A stretch of 64,000 bases of DNA from Chryseobacterium sp. G0162 (GTDB taxonomy: Bacteria > Bacteroidota > Bacteroidia > Flavobacteriales > Weeksellaceae). The stretch's first letter is position 1, and each line of letters opens with the position of its first letter. Below the pieces are notes generated by a model, which did not search any database, was not told where the DNA came from, and was given only the letters and a program-made list of their open reading frames with translations. The position numbers and the translations under genes are program-made. The DNA lies in contig NZ_CP033922.1 in assembly GCF_003815715.1 (NCBI RefSeq), positions 2,324,001 through 2,388,000 of the forward strand, written 5' to 3'. Shown here in pieces: positions 9,878-19,156 of this stretch.

Positions 9878-10804
9878 TTATTTTTTAATCCACCATTGGC
9901 TGTCTTTACGATCAGAACGTTTTACCCCATTATCCAATGTATAGGCAAATCCAATTCCCAGCGTCTGCTTTAACTGTGTTTTTTCAATCTGATTATGGTC
10001 ATACAGTAAATCTAATGAGATATTGGATGAGATATATTTGTTAACTTTTAGATTCAGAAGCGCTCCATAAGCCAACACCAGTCTATCCGGTCGATCCAGG
10101 TAATTGGAAAAGATTGAAGCTGTATTTGTTAAATGAACATCTTCCATGATTTTCAGCTTATACATTGCTGTTCCCAGGAAACCGAACTGGAAAAGAGAAG
10201 AATCACCGTCACTTTTCAAACCATAACTGCCTGCAAACTGAAGTTCTTTATCCAAGACAAACGTCCATCTGGCGTTGGTAGGACGTAGAGTGACCGTAAG
10301 ATTGTCATTAGGCCTGTAAGTGATACCCATCCCGAGGTTCATATAGCCCGGAGCCATAAAGTTTGAAATTTTCTTTGCTTCCGGATTATTTCCATCCTCA
10401 TATCCCGGAGCAAATTGAGACTGAAAGCCTGCTCCTAAAGAAAAGTACCAACTCTTGGAAAACTTTCGCCCGTAGTTTGTAGAAACGTTGATGACGTCTT
10501 GGGTTTTTCTTATTCCCAGCCCTTTAGTATCATTCTGTCCATATCCTAGGACAATAATATTTTCCCAAAGATCATTGTCTTTTTCATAGGTAATATTATA
10601 ATTAGCACCAGCCAACCAACCAACGTTATTGGCTCCTCCTCCTACCCAATTTGAAAAGGCTGCCTGATTAATCATTACAGTGTTTTTTCCTAATACTGAC
10701 CAGTATTTTACTGTATCTACCTTCACGGAATCTTTTTTCAACTCTTCTTGTGCACTTGCATAAACCCCCATAAATATGGAAAGAATCAATAAAAACTTCT
10801 TCAT
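9878..10804 (-). CDS. DUF3078 domain-containing outer-membrane protein
   Basis: Paralogue of the preceding gene, 308 aa, with a signal peptide (ending YASAQE). It has the same family strings (INQAAFSNWVGGGANNVGWLAG, GDSSLFQFGFLGTAMYKLKIMED, LLYDHNQIEKTQLKQTLGIGF). A terminator and a ~229-bp gap separate the copies, so they are regulated independently although they clearly arose by tandem duplication. The ~250 bp upstream, before the divergent rhomboid gene, is AT-rich without a convincing gene. Confidence 0.85.
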   Translation of the reverse strand: MKKFLLILSIFMGVYASAQEELKKDSVKVDTVKYWSVLGKNTVMINQAAFSNWVGGGANNVGWLAGANYNITYEKDNDLWENIIVLGYGQNDTKGLGIRKTQDVINVSTNYGRKFSKSWYFSLGAGFQSQFAPGYEDGNNPEAKKISNFMAPGYMNLGMGITYRPNDNLTVTLRPTNARWTFVLDKELQFAGSYGLKSDGDSSLFQFGFLGTAMYKLKIMEDVHLTNTASIFSNYLDRPDRLVLAYGALLNLKVNKYISSNISLDLLYDHNQIEKTQLKQTLGIGFAYTLDNGVKRSDRKDSQWWIKK

Positions 10805-11052
10805 TACTCTAATAATTTCAATGCAAAAGTATTAATATAATTTTTTTTAAAGGTAAATTTAGCCTTAAACAATATACTTTTTCTAATTTTCAACCCATTG
10901 ACAACAAAATACTTCAATGAAACAAATGCCAAAATAAAAGGTTTAAAAGGTAAATTTAATACCTTTTGTCTTAAAATCAGGGAAGTATAAATAATTTCAT
11001 CGACAAATTTTCCGAAATTTATCATTGGCTTTTGATTTGACATACAATCTCC

Positions 11053-11820
11053 ATGTTTAAAAATGTAATTTCCAAAAAAGCGATTATATACCCTTTGCTG
11101 ATGCTCTCTGCAATGTGGTTCGGATATTTTTTACAAATGCATGGCTTTTTTGGAAGTTGCTTCGGAGCCATTATTCCATTGGTACCGGAAGGGCTGCTGG
11201 GAATCCTAACCTCTCCTCTATTACATGGAAATATAGACCATATTATTGGAAACTCTATCCCCATAGCAGCATTGATGTTTCTGTTGTATCAATTCTATCC
11301 CCTAGTGGCCAATAAAGTATTCTTTATCGGATGGATTGCAACAGGACTTTTGGTATGGCTGCTCCCTCCTATTGACATCATGACTGGTGAATATATGTAT
11401 ACCTGTACCATCGGAGCCAGTGGTGTAGTATATGTATTAGCCTTTTTCCTCTTCTTCAGTGGGGTTTTTAAATGGAATATGAAATTTCTGACTATTTCCT
11501 TACTGGTTGTTTTATATTATGGAAGTTTAGTATGGGGAATGCTTCCCGAGGAACTGTTCTATAATATGCAGGAACCTAGTAAAATATCATGGCAGGCTCA
11601 CCTTTCCGGAGCGATTGTAGGAAGTATCATCGCTTTTGCTTTTAAAAATGTAGGGGAGAAAAAGAAAAAATTCATCTGGGAATATCCTAATTATTACAGT
11701 GAAAAAGATGATAAACTTTGGCAGGAATATAAAGAAAACCACCCGGAAGATTTCATGGAACTCCCGTATAAAAAAAGAGATGATATATGGGATCATTTGG
11801 ATGAATTAAGAGGAAAATAA
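11053..11820 (+). CDS. Rhomboid family intramembrane serine protease
   Basis: Six-helix membrane serine protease, 255 aa. The nucleophile motif GASGVVY has S123 (residues 121-127), the second catalytic residue is H183 in AHLSGAIVG, and the family HGNIDHIIGN motif lies at 58-67. It cleaves transmembrane proteins within the bilayer; substrates are unknown. A charged ~45-residue cytoplasmic tail follows the last helix. dprA starts 33 bp downstream on the same strand and may be co-transcribed, though TACATTTG at 11833-11840 could give dprA its own -7 box. Confidence 0.92.
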   Translation: MFKNVISKKAIIYPLLMLSAMWFGYFLQMHGFFGSCFGAIIPLVPEGLLGILTSPLLHGNIDHIIGNSIPIAALMFLLYQFYPLVANKVFFIGWIATGLLVWLLPPIDIMTGEYMYTCTIGASGVVYVLAFFLFFSGVFKWNMKFLTISLLVVLYYGSLVWGMLPEELFYNMQEPSKISWQAHLSGAIVGSIIAFAFKNVGEKKKKFIWEYPNYYSEKDDKLWQEYKENHPEDFMELPYKKRDDIWDHLDELRGK

Positions 11821-11853
11821 AACTTATTTCATTACATTTGATAAAAAACACAC

Positions 11854-12963
11854 ATGATCTCCGAAGAATATTTATATGCCATCGCCTTGCGCGAAAGCAG
11901 TCAGATTGGCGACATCAATTTCCATAAACTTGTAAAAACCTTTGGTAGTGCAGAAAATGCATGGAAAAAAGCAAAAAGAGAATACAAAAAGCTTGAAGGT
12001 ATAGGACAAAAAACAGTTGCTGATATTGGGAATGAAACCCATCTGAAATTTGCAGAAAAAGAACTGTTATTTTGCGAAAAAAATAGTATCCAGGTCAGAT
12101 TAAGGCATCTGGATGAAGCTCCCTCCCTTCTTAATGAATGCATAGACGCTCCTGCTATTCTCTACCAAAAAGGAAACATTGATGAATCCCTTCAAAAGAT
12201 TAGCTTGGTCGGAACCCGCAATATGACTTCTTATGGAAAACAGTTTATCATAGATTTTTTTGAAGCCACCCAATCTTCAAAATATGTTTCTGTGAGTGGT
12301 CTTGCTTTAGGAGTAGACAAAGAGGTTCATGAGCAGTCTATCTGTAGTCAGAAACCAACCATCGCAGTTCTTGCCCATGGTTTTGAGTTTTTATATCCTG
12401 CCAAAAACAGAAAACTTTCAGAAAAAATTCTCCAGGAAGGGGGTGTTTTATTAACAGAATTTTGTTCGGCAAGAAAGCCGGACCGTGAAAACTTTATTCA
12501 GAGGAACAGAATTGTGGCAGGACTTTCTCCTGCAACCATTGTAGTTGAAACGGGATTTGGTGGCGGATCTGTAAGTACAGCAACTTTCGCCAATGATTAT
12601 AACAGAGAGGTCTTTGCTCTTCCGGGAAAGATTACCGATGTTCATAGCCAAGGCTGTAATCAATTGATTTTACACAATAAAGCCACTGCTATTTCTACCC
12701 TCAAAGATCTTATCAGTATGCTTGGCCTCCATAATCCAAAAGAAAAAATTGCTGAGCTTTTTCCTTATAGCGAAACAACAATACAATTAACTGACAATCA
12801 GAAAAATGTCTATCAATTTATTAAACAAAATCCACAGATTTCTCTGGACGATCTTGCACAGGAAATTGACCTTTCTTCGCATAAAATCTTACCGATTATT
12901 TTGGAATTAGAACTTTTAGGGAAAGTAAAATCATTTTCCGGGAGGCAATTTATAGCAAATTAA
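11854..12963 (+). CDS. dprA: DNA-processing protein DprA
   Basis: Single-stranded-DNA-binding RecA loader used in natural transformation, 369 aa. The Rossmann-like core is visible: SLVGTRNMTSYGK, SGLALGVDKEVHEQSI, IAVLAHGFEFLYPAKNR, LLTEFCSARKPDRENFIQRNRIVAGLS. A C-terminal winged-helix region (about 300-369) follows. It acts in the cytoplasm on incoming ssDNA. Together with comM further along the window it suggests the organism retains a competence gene set. Confidence 0.93.
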   Translation: MISEEYLYAIALRESSQIGDINFHKLVKTFGSAENAWKKAKREYKKLEGIGQKTVADIGNETHLKFAEKELLFCEKNSIQVRLRHLDEAPSLLNECIDAPAILYQKGNIDESLQKISLVGTRNMTSYGKQFIIDFFEATQSSKYVSVSGLALGVDKEVHEQSICSQKPTIAVLAHGFEFLYPAKNRKLSEKILQEGGVLLTEFCSARKPDRENFIQRNRIVAGLSPATIVVETGFGGGSVSTATFANDYNREVFALPGKITDVHSQGCNQLILHNKATAISTLKDLISMLGLHNPKEKIAELFPYSETTIQLTDNQKNVYQFIKQNPQISLDDLAQEIDLSSHKILPIILELELLGKVKSFSGRQFIAN

Positions 12964-13097
12964 GAATTAACGATTTCTTAATACTGCATTATTTCACACA
13001 TAACATTTCATTTTTAATAAATTTTAATCATAAATTATTAATTTAATAATATTTCCAAACATTATTATTTAATTTTTAACAATCTTAAAATAGAGTG

Positions 13098-13127
13098 TTG
13101 TGAATCTTGAAAAAAAAATTAAATTTG
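13098..13127 (+). promoter_or_regulatory. Predicted gdhA promoter
   Basis: TTG at 13098-13100, a 19-nt spacer and TAAATTTG at 13120-13127. The match to the Bacteroidota consensus is very good, with gdhA starting 27 nt further on. Confidence 0.65.
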
Positions 13128-13153
13128 TTGACAATAATATTCAACCTTAATAT

Positions 13154-14512
13154 ATGGAACAATATAATATTGACCAGAAAATCCAAGAGTTTATTGCAAA
13201 AATTGAAGCAAAAAATCCTAACGAACCGGAATTCTTACAGGCTGTAAAAGAAGTTGCCGTAACTGTAATTCCATTCATTGCTACGAGAAAAGAATATACC
13301 GGAATGAAGCTGCTTGAAAGAATGGCTGAAGCTGAAAGAATTATTATCTTCAGAGTTCCATGGGTTGACGATAAAGGAGAAATTCAGGTTAACAGAGGTT
13401 TCAGAATCCAAATGAACTCTGCTATTGGACCATACAAAGGAGGAATCCGTTTCCACCCTACTGTAAACTTATCAGTTCTTAAATTCTTAGCTTTCGAACA
13501 AGTGTTTAAAAACTCTTTAACGACTCTTCCAATGGGTGGAGGTAAAGGAGGTTCAGATTTTGATCCACAAGGAAAATCTGATATGGAAGTGATGCGTTTC
13601 TGCCAGGCTTTCATGACGGAATTATGTAAGCACATTGGTCCTGAAACAGATGTACCTGCAGGAGATATTGGTGTAGGAGCAAGAGAAATCGGTTACTTAT
13701 TCGGACAATACAAGAAAATCAGAAACGAATTTACCGGAGTTCTTACAGGAAAAGGTCTTGCTTACGGAGGTTCATTAATCCGTCCTGAAGCTACAGGATA
13801 CGGAGTGGTATACTTCGCTGAGCAAATGCTTAAAACGATCGGACAGAATTTCCAAGGAAAAATAGTAACTGTTTCAGGTTTCGGAAACGTAGCTTGGGGA
13901 GTTATCAAAAAAGCAACTGAGCTTGGAGCAAAAGTTGTAACACTTTCTGGTCCTGATGGATATATCTATGATAAAGATGGTATCAGCGGAGAAAAAATTG
14001 ACTATTTATTAGAACTTAGAGCTTCTGGAAACAACAGAGCTGAGGACTATGCTAAAAAATATCCATCTGCTGAATTCCACGCTGGAAAACGTCCTTGGGA
14101 AGTGAAGTGTGACGTAGCATTCCCTTCTGCAACTCAAAACGAATTAGATTTAGATGATGCAAGAAAATTAGTTGAAAACGGATGTCTTTGTGTAACTGAA
14201 GCGGCTAACATGCCTTCTACACTTGACGCAATCAACTATTTCTTAGACAATAAAGTATTATTCTCTCCTGGTAAAGCTTCCAACGCTGGAGGTGTTGCTA
14301 CATCAGGATTAGAAATGACTCAGAACTCTATCCGTCTTAACTGGACTTCTGAAGAAGTTGACGCAAGATTAAAGGAAATCATGATCGGTATCCACAAAGC
14401 TTGTAGAGACTACGGAAAAGACGAAGACGGTTATGTAAACTACGTAAAAGGTGCCAATATTGCCGGCTTCGTAAAAGTAGCAGAAGCAATGTTAGCTCAA
14501 GGAGTTGTGTAG
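13154..14512 (+). CDS. gdhA: NADP-specific glutamate dehydrogenase
   Basis: Catalyses reductive amination of 2-oxoglutarate to glutamate; hexameric cytoplasmic enzyme of the ~450-residue class, which is typically NADP-dependent. The catalytic lysine K131 lies in PMGGGKGGSDFDP. The glutamate-binding stretch GPYKGGIRFHP and the nucleotide-binding region VSGFGNVAWGVIKKATELGAKVV are present. It is a single gene with a strong promoter and a hairpin terminator. Cofactor preference is inferred from length and family, not tested. Confidence 0.94.
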   Translation: MEQYNIDQKIQEFIAKIEAKNPNEPEFLQAVKEVAVTVIPFIATRKEYTGMKLLERMAEAERIIIFRVPWVDDKGEIQVNRGFRIQMNSAIGPYKGGIRFHPTVNLSVLKFLAFEQVFKNSLTTLPMGGGKGGSDFDPQGKSDMEVMRFCQAFMTELCKHIGPETDVPAGDIGVGAREIGYLFGQYKKIRNEFTGVLTGKGLAYGGSLIRPEATGYGVVYFAEQMLKTIGQNFQGKIVTVSGFGNVAWGVIKKATELGAKVVTLSGPDGYIYDKDGISGEKIDYLLELRASGNNRAEDYAKKYPSAEFHAGKRPWEVKCDVAFPSATQNELDLDDARKLVENGCLCVTEAANMPSTLDAINYFLDNKVLFSPGKASNAGGVATSGLEMTQNSIRLNWTSEEVDARLKEIMIGIHKACRDYGKDEDGYVNYVKGANIAGFVKVAEAMLAQGVV

Positions 14513-14523
14513 CATAAAAAGAT

Positions 14524-14553
14524 AAAGGTTGGGAAAAACTCCCGACCTTTTTT
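14524..14553 (+). terminator. gdhA terminator
   Basis: Stem AAAGGTTGGG / CCCGACCTTT (one G-T pair) followed by a T-run, 11 nt after the gdhA stop. Confidence 0.85.
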
Positions 14554-14603
14554 GATATAGCCTGTTCCCGGGATAATGGGAAAAAAGTAAAAAGTGAAAG
14601 GAG

Positions 14604-14632
14604 AAAGCGCTGCTATATGCAGCGCTTTTTTT
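14604..14632 (+). terminator. Second hairpin, in the leader of the DUF1801 gene
   Basis: Perfect 10-bp stem AAAGCGCTGC / GCAGCGCTTT followed by TTTTATTTTTAT, ending 12 nt before the ATG at 14645. It is either a back-up terminator for gdhA or an attenuator of the following gene. Confidence 0.6.
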
Positions 14633-14644
14633 ATTTTTATAAGT

Positions 14645-15013
14645 ATGAAAAGCACCTTTAAAAATATTGATGATTACATCCTCTTTTTTCCTATTAATGT
14701 TCAGGAGAAACTTCTTGAACTGAGAAAGTCCATTCATTCAGAGGTTTCCGATCTTGAAGAATATATTGGCTATCAGATGCCAGCTTTTAAATATAAAGGA
14801 AAACCTTTAGTTTATTTTGCAGGATATAAAAAACACATCGGGTTCTATCCCGGTGCTGAAGGAATCAAAAATTTTGAAAAAGATTTTGAAGAAATGAATT
14901 ACAAGTTCTCTAAAGGAGCAGTACAGTTTCCGATAGATGAAGATACCCCACGGGATCTGATTAACCGGATTGTAGCATTCAAAATCAGAGAAATTGATCA
15001 AAAAAAATCCTGA
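14645..15013 (+). CDS. DUF1801 domain-containing protein (YdhG-like)
   Basis: Small cytoplasmic protein of the DUF1801/YdhG family. It reads MKSTFKNIDDYILFFP, then the conserved EYIGYQMPAFKYKGKPLVYFAGYKKHIGFYPG core, and ends FKIREIDQKKS. The function is unknown. The ATG at 14645 is preferred over an in-frame ATG 51 bp upstream. The upstream extension would be translated from a terminator hairpin, and the family begins at the chosen Met. Confidence 0.82.
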   Translation: MKSTFKNIDDYILFFPINVQEKLLELRKSIHSEVSDLEEYIGYQMPAFKYKGKPLVYFAGYKKHIGFYPGAEGIKNFEKDFEEMNYKFSKGAVQFPIDEDTPRDLINRIVAFKIREIDQKKS

Positions 15014-15057
15014 AATACAAGATTCCAGGATTCAGACTAGTGTTTGCTAAAATACTA

Positions 15058-15372
15058 TCACTTTTTCTTTTTAGATTTCTTTTCTTCTTTTGTTGCTTCC
15101 GCAGGCTTTGTAGCTTCCATCGTAGTTCCTGTACTAACAGTGGCTTCAGCGACAGGTGTTGCTGTTGAAGCTTCCGTTGTAGTGGTACTTTGATTCTTCC
15201 CATTAGTAGTGGTAGAACTCCAATCTGTTTTGGTTTCCGATGTCTGTGGTTGAGTTTGCGTTGTTGTTTGGGTATTAGTCGTGCTTTCAGCTGGCTTCTG
15301 AGTTTGTGTTTGAGCCGATACTGCGGTGACTCCGACTAATGCAAATGCTGCCGTTAAAAATAACTTTTTCAT
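15058..15372 (-). CDS. Thr/Gln-rich secreted low-complexity protein
   Basis: 104-aa protein with a clear signal peptide (MKKLFLTAAFALVGVTAVSAQ). The rest is almost entirely Thr, Gln, Ser, Ala and Glu, with a lysine-rich tail EEKKSKKKK. It is probably an intrinsically disordered envelope protein. No family is recognised. It is a single gene with ~240 bp of A/T-rich, gene-free DNA upstream. Confidence 0.65.
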   Translation of the reverse strand: MKKLFLTAAFALVGVTAVSAQTQTQKPAESTTNTQTTTQTQPQTSETKTDWSSTTTNGKNQSTTTTEASTATPVAEATVSTGTTMEATKPAEATKEEKKSKKKK

Positions 15373-15612
15373 AATGTAATATTTAAATGATTGTTTAAAC
15401 TAAACGAGACATCATTTATAAAAATTATATGTAAGTTACTTATTTAACGTACTTTATCATTTTTTAAGAAGAATTTACAAAAATATTTCAGTTGAAATTT
15501 TAAGGAAAACCGAAGCTGGATATGAAAATATGTCTTAGTTATAGGAGGCTTTTTTTCTTCATCCTTGACAAGGTTTAAAATCTTAACAAAGATTCCCGTT
15601 CTCCCTTCAAAA

Positions 15613-16101
15613 TCACTTCGTTATATTCTTCATCATCTTTTCTACAAACTCAAAAGCGGCAGGACAAATCACTGTATTTTTCAGCATCAGATTATTGATC
15701 TGGTAGATCTTTTTACGGTCAGTATGAGGATATTCTCTGCAGGCTTTTGGTCTTACTTCATAGATGGAACAAGTATTGTCACCATTCAGAAAAAAGCACG
15801 GAAGGTTCTGTAACACCTTATCATTATCTTCGTCCACTCTCAGGAATTTAGCTTCAAAATCAGCTGATTTCATACGGAGGTGTTTGGCAATACGCTCAAT
15901 ATCCTTCTCAGTATATAACGGGCCTGTGGTTTTACAGCAATTGGCACACTGTAAACAATCTATTTCGTCAAAAACTTCATCATGGGTTTCCTGTACGATA
16001 TAATCAAGATTTTTGGGCGGCTTTTTCTTTAATCCGTCCAGAAATTTTTTATGTTCTTTCTGCTTTTGTAAAGCTTGCTTTTTATAAAAATCTAAATTCA
16101 T
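15613..16101 (-). CDS. YkgJ family cysteine cluster protein
   Basis: Zinc- or iron-sulfur-binding cytoplasmic protein of the YkgJ family, 162 aa. The cysteine pattern is CLQCANCCKTTG, then CFFLNGDNTCSIYEVRPKACREYP; these Cys residues form the family metal site. The molecular role is not established. It directly abuts the stop codon of the upstream channel gene, so translation is probably coupled. Confidence 0.85.
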   Translation of the reverse strand: MNLDFYKKQALQKQKEHKKFLDGLKKKPPKNLDYIVQETHDEVFDEIDCLQCANCCKTTGPLYTEKDIERIAKHLRMKSADFEAKFLRVDEDNDKVLQNLPCFFLNGDNTCSIYEVRPKACREYPHTDRKKIYQINNLMLKNTVICPAAFEFVEKMMKNITK

Positions 16102-17073
16102 TTATTCTTTATTTCCTACCTGCACCGGGAGATCAGCTCTTTGATATTCATTGATCTTATCCAGATCTAAAATGGTAGCAAGATTCTTTTTATCAGGATA
16201 ATACATAGGAACAAATTTCGCCCCGTATACAATCTCACCCGTCACATACGAAGATCGCTGAACAACAGTATTTGAAAACACTTCATCAAATGCCCGTACC
16301 TGAACAATGATCTCGATATCTGTGCTTTTAAAATCGTCCTCAGAGAAACCGAAAAACGGTGAACTTTCATTTATTTTATGAACAACCGTCCAATTCAGAG
16401 CCAGCGTATTGATTTTACTTAAATGTGTTTCCAACCTGTAAAAATTACTTTTAGGAACATCGTTCTCAATCACTTCGATAGCTGTAGACACAATCACATC
16501 AGCATCTGTCAGTGCATTGTTTTTATAAGGAGCTAATCTGAACATGAGAGCCGTACTTTCTTCAAAAGGTGCAATTACTGCAATATCTGAGAACCTTAAA
16601 TAAGCTCTCGGCCTTGAAAATCTCCCATAGAAGAGTCCCGTTGCAATGGCAAAGGTAAGCAATCCCAGAAAAGCTTCAAAAGTGGCCACTAAACTCGCCA
16701 AAAAACCAACAGGAGCAATTCTTCCATATCCTACAGTAGTAAAGGTCTGTGAACTGAAAAAGAAAACGTCAATAAACTCATTCAATGGGTCACTTTTATC
16801 TATTCCTGTAAGATGCTCTACTCCAATCAGGTAATATATCATGGCAAATATGAGGTTAATCACAATATATGCTACGACGAGATACGAAATAAAACGAAAT
16901 GAGGACAAATTCAGCATGGTATGATACCAACTAAGACTGTTGAAAACATTCACCCCTGTTCTCTTCACATTCGGGAGACCATCTTTATTGATGAATCTTC
17001 CTGAGGCATTGCTTCCGAAACCACTATTCTCAGTGTTTTTCTGGCGGATCTTTTTTCTGAATCCTCTTGTCAT
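16102..17073 (-). CDS. KirBac-type inward-rectifier potassium channel
   Basis: Two-helix K+ channel with a large cytoplasmic C-terminal domain, 323 aa. TM1 is about residues 61-83, the pore helix and selectivity filter TTVGYG are at 112-117, and TM2 is about 122-147. An immunoglobulin-like Kir domain follows (YLRFSDIAVIAPFE onwards). The filter continues RIAP, in place of the acidic residue often seen after GYG. It forms a two-gene unit with the YkgJ-type gene, whose ATG follows immediately. Confidence 0.87.
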   Translation of the reverse strand: MTRGFRKKIRQKNTENSGFGSNASGRFINKDGLPNVKRTGVNVFNSLSWYHTMLNLSSFRFISYLVVAYIVINLIFAMIYYLIGVEHLTGIDKSDPLNEFIDVFFFSSQTFTTVGYGRIAPVGFLASLVATFEAFLGLLTFAIATGLFYGRFSRPRAYLRFSDIAVIAPFEESTALMFRLAPYKNNALTDADVIVSTAIEVIENDVPKSNFYRLETHLSKINTLALNWTVVHKINESSPFFGFSEDDFKSTDIEIIVQVRAFDEVFSNTVVQRSSYVTGEIVYGAKFVPMYYPDKKNLATILDLDKINEYQRADLPVQVGNKE

Positions 17074-17217
17074 CTTATATTATTTGTTTTTCAATAACTT
17101 AATTACTTATCATTCACCTTATCGCGTTTCCGGATACAAAGATAAAATATTGTTTTCATGAATTTTATCAATTGAAACCTTTACTCATTCAATTTGATTT
17201 TACAGTAAATTTGGAAT

Positions 17218-17598
17218 ATGAAAAAGCTTGAATCAAGAGAAGATATTGAACATCTGGTGAACGCATTTTATGCCAAAGTAATAAAGGATGAAACCATTAG
17301 TTTCTTCTTCAATGATATTGCTAAAGTTGACTGGGATAAACACCTTCCAAAAATGTATTCGTTTTGGGAATCTATTCTTTTTGGACAGATGACCTACAAA
17401 GGAAATCCGATGGGCGTCCATTTTCCGATTAATGAAATACAGGCTATGGAGCAAAAGCACTTCGACAAATGGCTTGAGCTATGGAGAACAACTATTGAAG
17501 AGAACTTCGTAGGTGAAAACGCTGATATGGCGATATACAAATCCGAGAATATTGCCAAACTGATGGCTTTTAAAATGGAATTGGCGAGAAGACTTTAG
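17218..17598 (+). CDS. Group III truncated haemoglobin
   Basis: Haem protein of the trHbIII class, 126 aa, cytoplasmic. The N-terminus MKKLESREDIEHLVNAFYAKV and the FYAKV...FFFNDI segment are typical, and the probable proximal haem ligand is H81 in MEQKHFDKWLELW. Roles in O2/NO/sulfide binding are known only for the family in general. TAAATTTG at 17206-17213 looks like a -7 box only 4 nt before the ATG, so the transcript may be leaderless. Confidence 0.87.
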   Translation: MKKLESREDIEHLVNAFYAKVIKDETISFFFNDIAKVDWDKHLPKMYSFWESILFGQMTYKGNPMGVHFPINEIQAMEQKHFDKWLELWRTTIEENFVGENADMAIYKSENIAKLMAFKMELARRL

Positions 17599-17663
17599 TA
17601 AGTTCCGGGCTTTTCGGAGTTCGGGTTCCGGGAGATGAAATTCATACTACGAGGCAGCTCTCT

Positions 17664-18734
17664 TTAAGGAACAATTACCGTAAAGATATAGGCAGCCAGA
17701 TTCACTAATAGTACAGTTCCATACAGGATATTTGTTTTTCCCCGGCTTAATGAAAGCATTACGATAAATACCGATAAAGAAAGTAAAATAATATCTTTTT
17801 TATCCAATCCCAGAACTAACGGAATATCATAGGTAATACACACTACAGAAACTGCAGGAATCGTCAATCCGATACTTGCCAGCGCTGAACCTAGTGCAAG
17901 ATTTAAACTGGATTGGATTTGATTGGCTCTCGCGGCACGTATTGCTGCAACACCTTCGGGAAGAAGAACAACAGCAGCAATGATTACTCCTACTAAAGAT
18001 TTAGGAGCCCCTACACTCTGTACCATTCCTTCAATGGTATCAGATAGACCTTTAGCCATCAAAACAACGATAACCAGACAAACGACTAAAAAGCCAAAAC
18101 TGATCAGTGTTTTAGTTAATGTAGGAATATAATGTTCTTCAGGATGTTCATCGGGAACAATAAAATAGCTTCTGTGTCTCACGGTCTGTACCATCAGGAA
18201 AACACCATAGATGATCAGACAGGCAATCGATACAAAAATAAGCTGTGCCTGGTTGTAAAACGGTCCGTTAACGCTTGATGTAAAGTTAGGAAGAACCAGG
18301 GTAAGAATAAGAATTGAAACCGTACTCACCAAATAGGTTGTAGCGGAAGTTCTGGCAAAAAACTGTTCATGATATTTAACACCACCCACCAATATACAGA
18401 TTCCCAAAATACCATTAAGAATAAGCATAACAGCAGCAAAAACGGTATCTCTGGCCAGCGTGATCGCCTGATCCCCGCCGGCAATCATCAGTGAGATGAT
18501 TAGCGCTACTTCAATAATCGTAATACAAAGGGCAAGGATAATTGTTCCAAAGGGTTCTCCTACTTTATGAGCCACCATTTCTGCATGATGTACTGCAGAT
18601 AAAACACTTCCAATAAGTAAAATACCGGCAATAACATCATAAATAACACCACTTCCCATTAGTCCGGAAAAGTAGTAACCTACCGCAAGGACAGGAAAAA
18701 TATAAGTGTAGTGTAAAAATTCTTTTGGTCTCAT
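17664..18734 (-). CDS. ChaA-type calcium/cation:proton antiporter
   Basis: Inner-membrane antiporter of the CaCA superfamily, 356 aa with about 10-11 hydrophobic segments. The conserved acidic helix motifs of both repeats are visible: VAHKVGEPFGTIILALCITIIEVALI in the first half, and GVIIAAVVLLPEGVAAIRAARANQIQSSLNLALGSALASIGLTIP in the second. It exchanges Ca2+ (and possibly Na+/K+) for H+. Single gene. Confidence 0.86.
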   Translation of the reverse strand: MRPKEFLHYTYIFPVLAVGYYFSGLMGSGVIYDVIAGILLIGSVLSAVHHAEMVAHKVGEPFGTIILALCITIIEVALIISLMIAGGDQAITLARDTVFAAVMLILNGILGICILVGGVKYHEQFFARTSATTYLVSTVSILILTLVLPNFTSSVNGPFYNQAQLIFVSIACLIIYGVFLMVQTVRHRSYFIVPDEHPEEHYIPTLTKTLISFGFLVVCLVIVVLMAKGLSDTIEGMVQSVGAPKSLVGVIIAAVVLLPEGVAAIRAARANQIQSSLNLALGSALASIGLTIPAVSVVCITYDIPLVLGLDKKDIILLSLSVFIVMLSLSRGKTNILYGTVLLVNLAAYIFTVIVP

Positions 18735-18800
18735 AAAGTGACTACAAAATACAAAAAATCTATAATATTTTAAATATCAAAAGAAAATATTAATAATATT

Positions 18801-19139
18801 TTAATGAGGCCAGAAGTTAAAGTCCTGATAATCCGTCAACATATGAAATAATAATCCAATTCCTATAATTCTGACATTTCCTCTAAAAAATAACATCAAA
18901 AAATACACCGCAATGGCATAATAGGAATGTAAAAAGTGAAAACCTATACTTTCCCGTGACGGATCAAAAATGGGATTGGCAAAAAGGTGGTCCAGATCTA
19001 CCAGCATGGTCGCCAATAAAATAAGATATACCTTCTTCCAGTTTTTAGGATAAAAGACCAGTGCTATAAAGACTGGAAATACAAAATGTAAAAAATAATG
19101 TGTACAGGTTTTGAGCAAAGCAATTTCTGACGGAGCCAT
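18801..19139 (-). CDS. DUF6122 family small membrane protein
   Basis: Protein of 112 aa starting MAPSEIALLKTCTHYFLHFVFP. It has about four hydrophobic segments and a polar DLDHLFANPIFDP loop, and ends HMLTDYQDFNFWPH. The His/Asp pattern recalls membrane-bound metal-dependent hydrolases of the YdjM kind in miniature, but the function is unknown. An upstream in-frame ATG at 19211 would overlap the neighbouring gene and lacks membrane character, so the start at 19139 is chosen. That leaves a 17-bp gap from the upstream gene. Confidence 0.75.
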   Translation of the reverse strand: MAPSEIALLKTCTHYFLHFVFPVFIALVFYPKNWKKVYLILLATMLVDLDHLFANPIFDPSRESIGFHFLHSYYAIAVYFLMLFFRGNVRIIGIGLLFHMLTDYQDFNFWPH

Positions 19140-19156
19140 TAATGGATATTTTTCAG

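Noticed and set aside
10804..11043. 79-codon minus-strand ORF between the DUF3078 and rhomboid genes
   Set aside because: AT-rich intergenic DNA between divergent genes. The product is Lys/Phe/Ile-rich without motif, signal or family pattern, and it would end at the start codon of the next gene. Probably chance.
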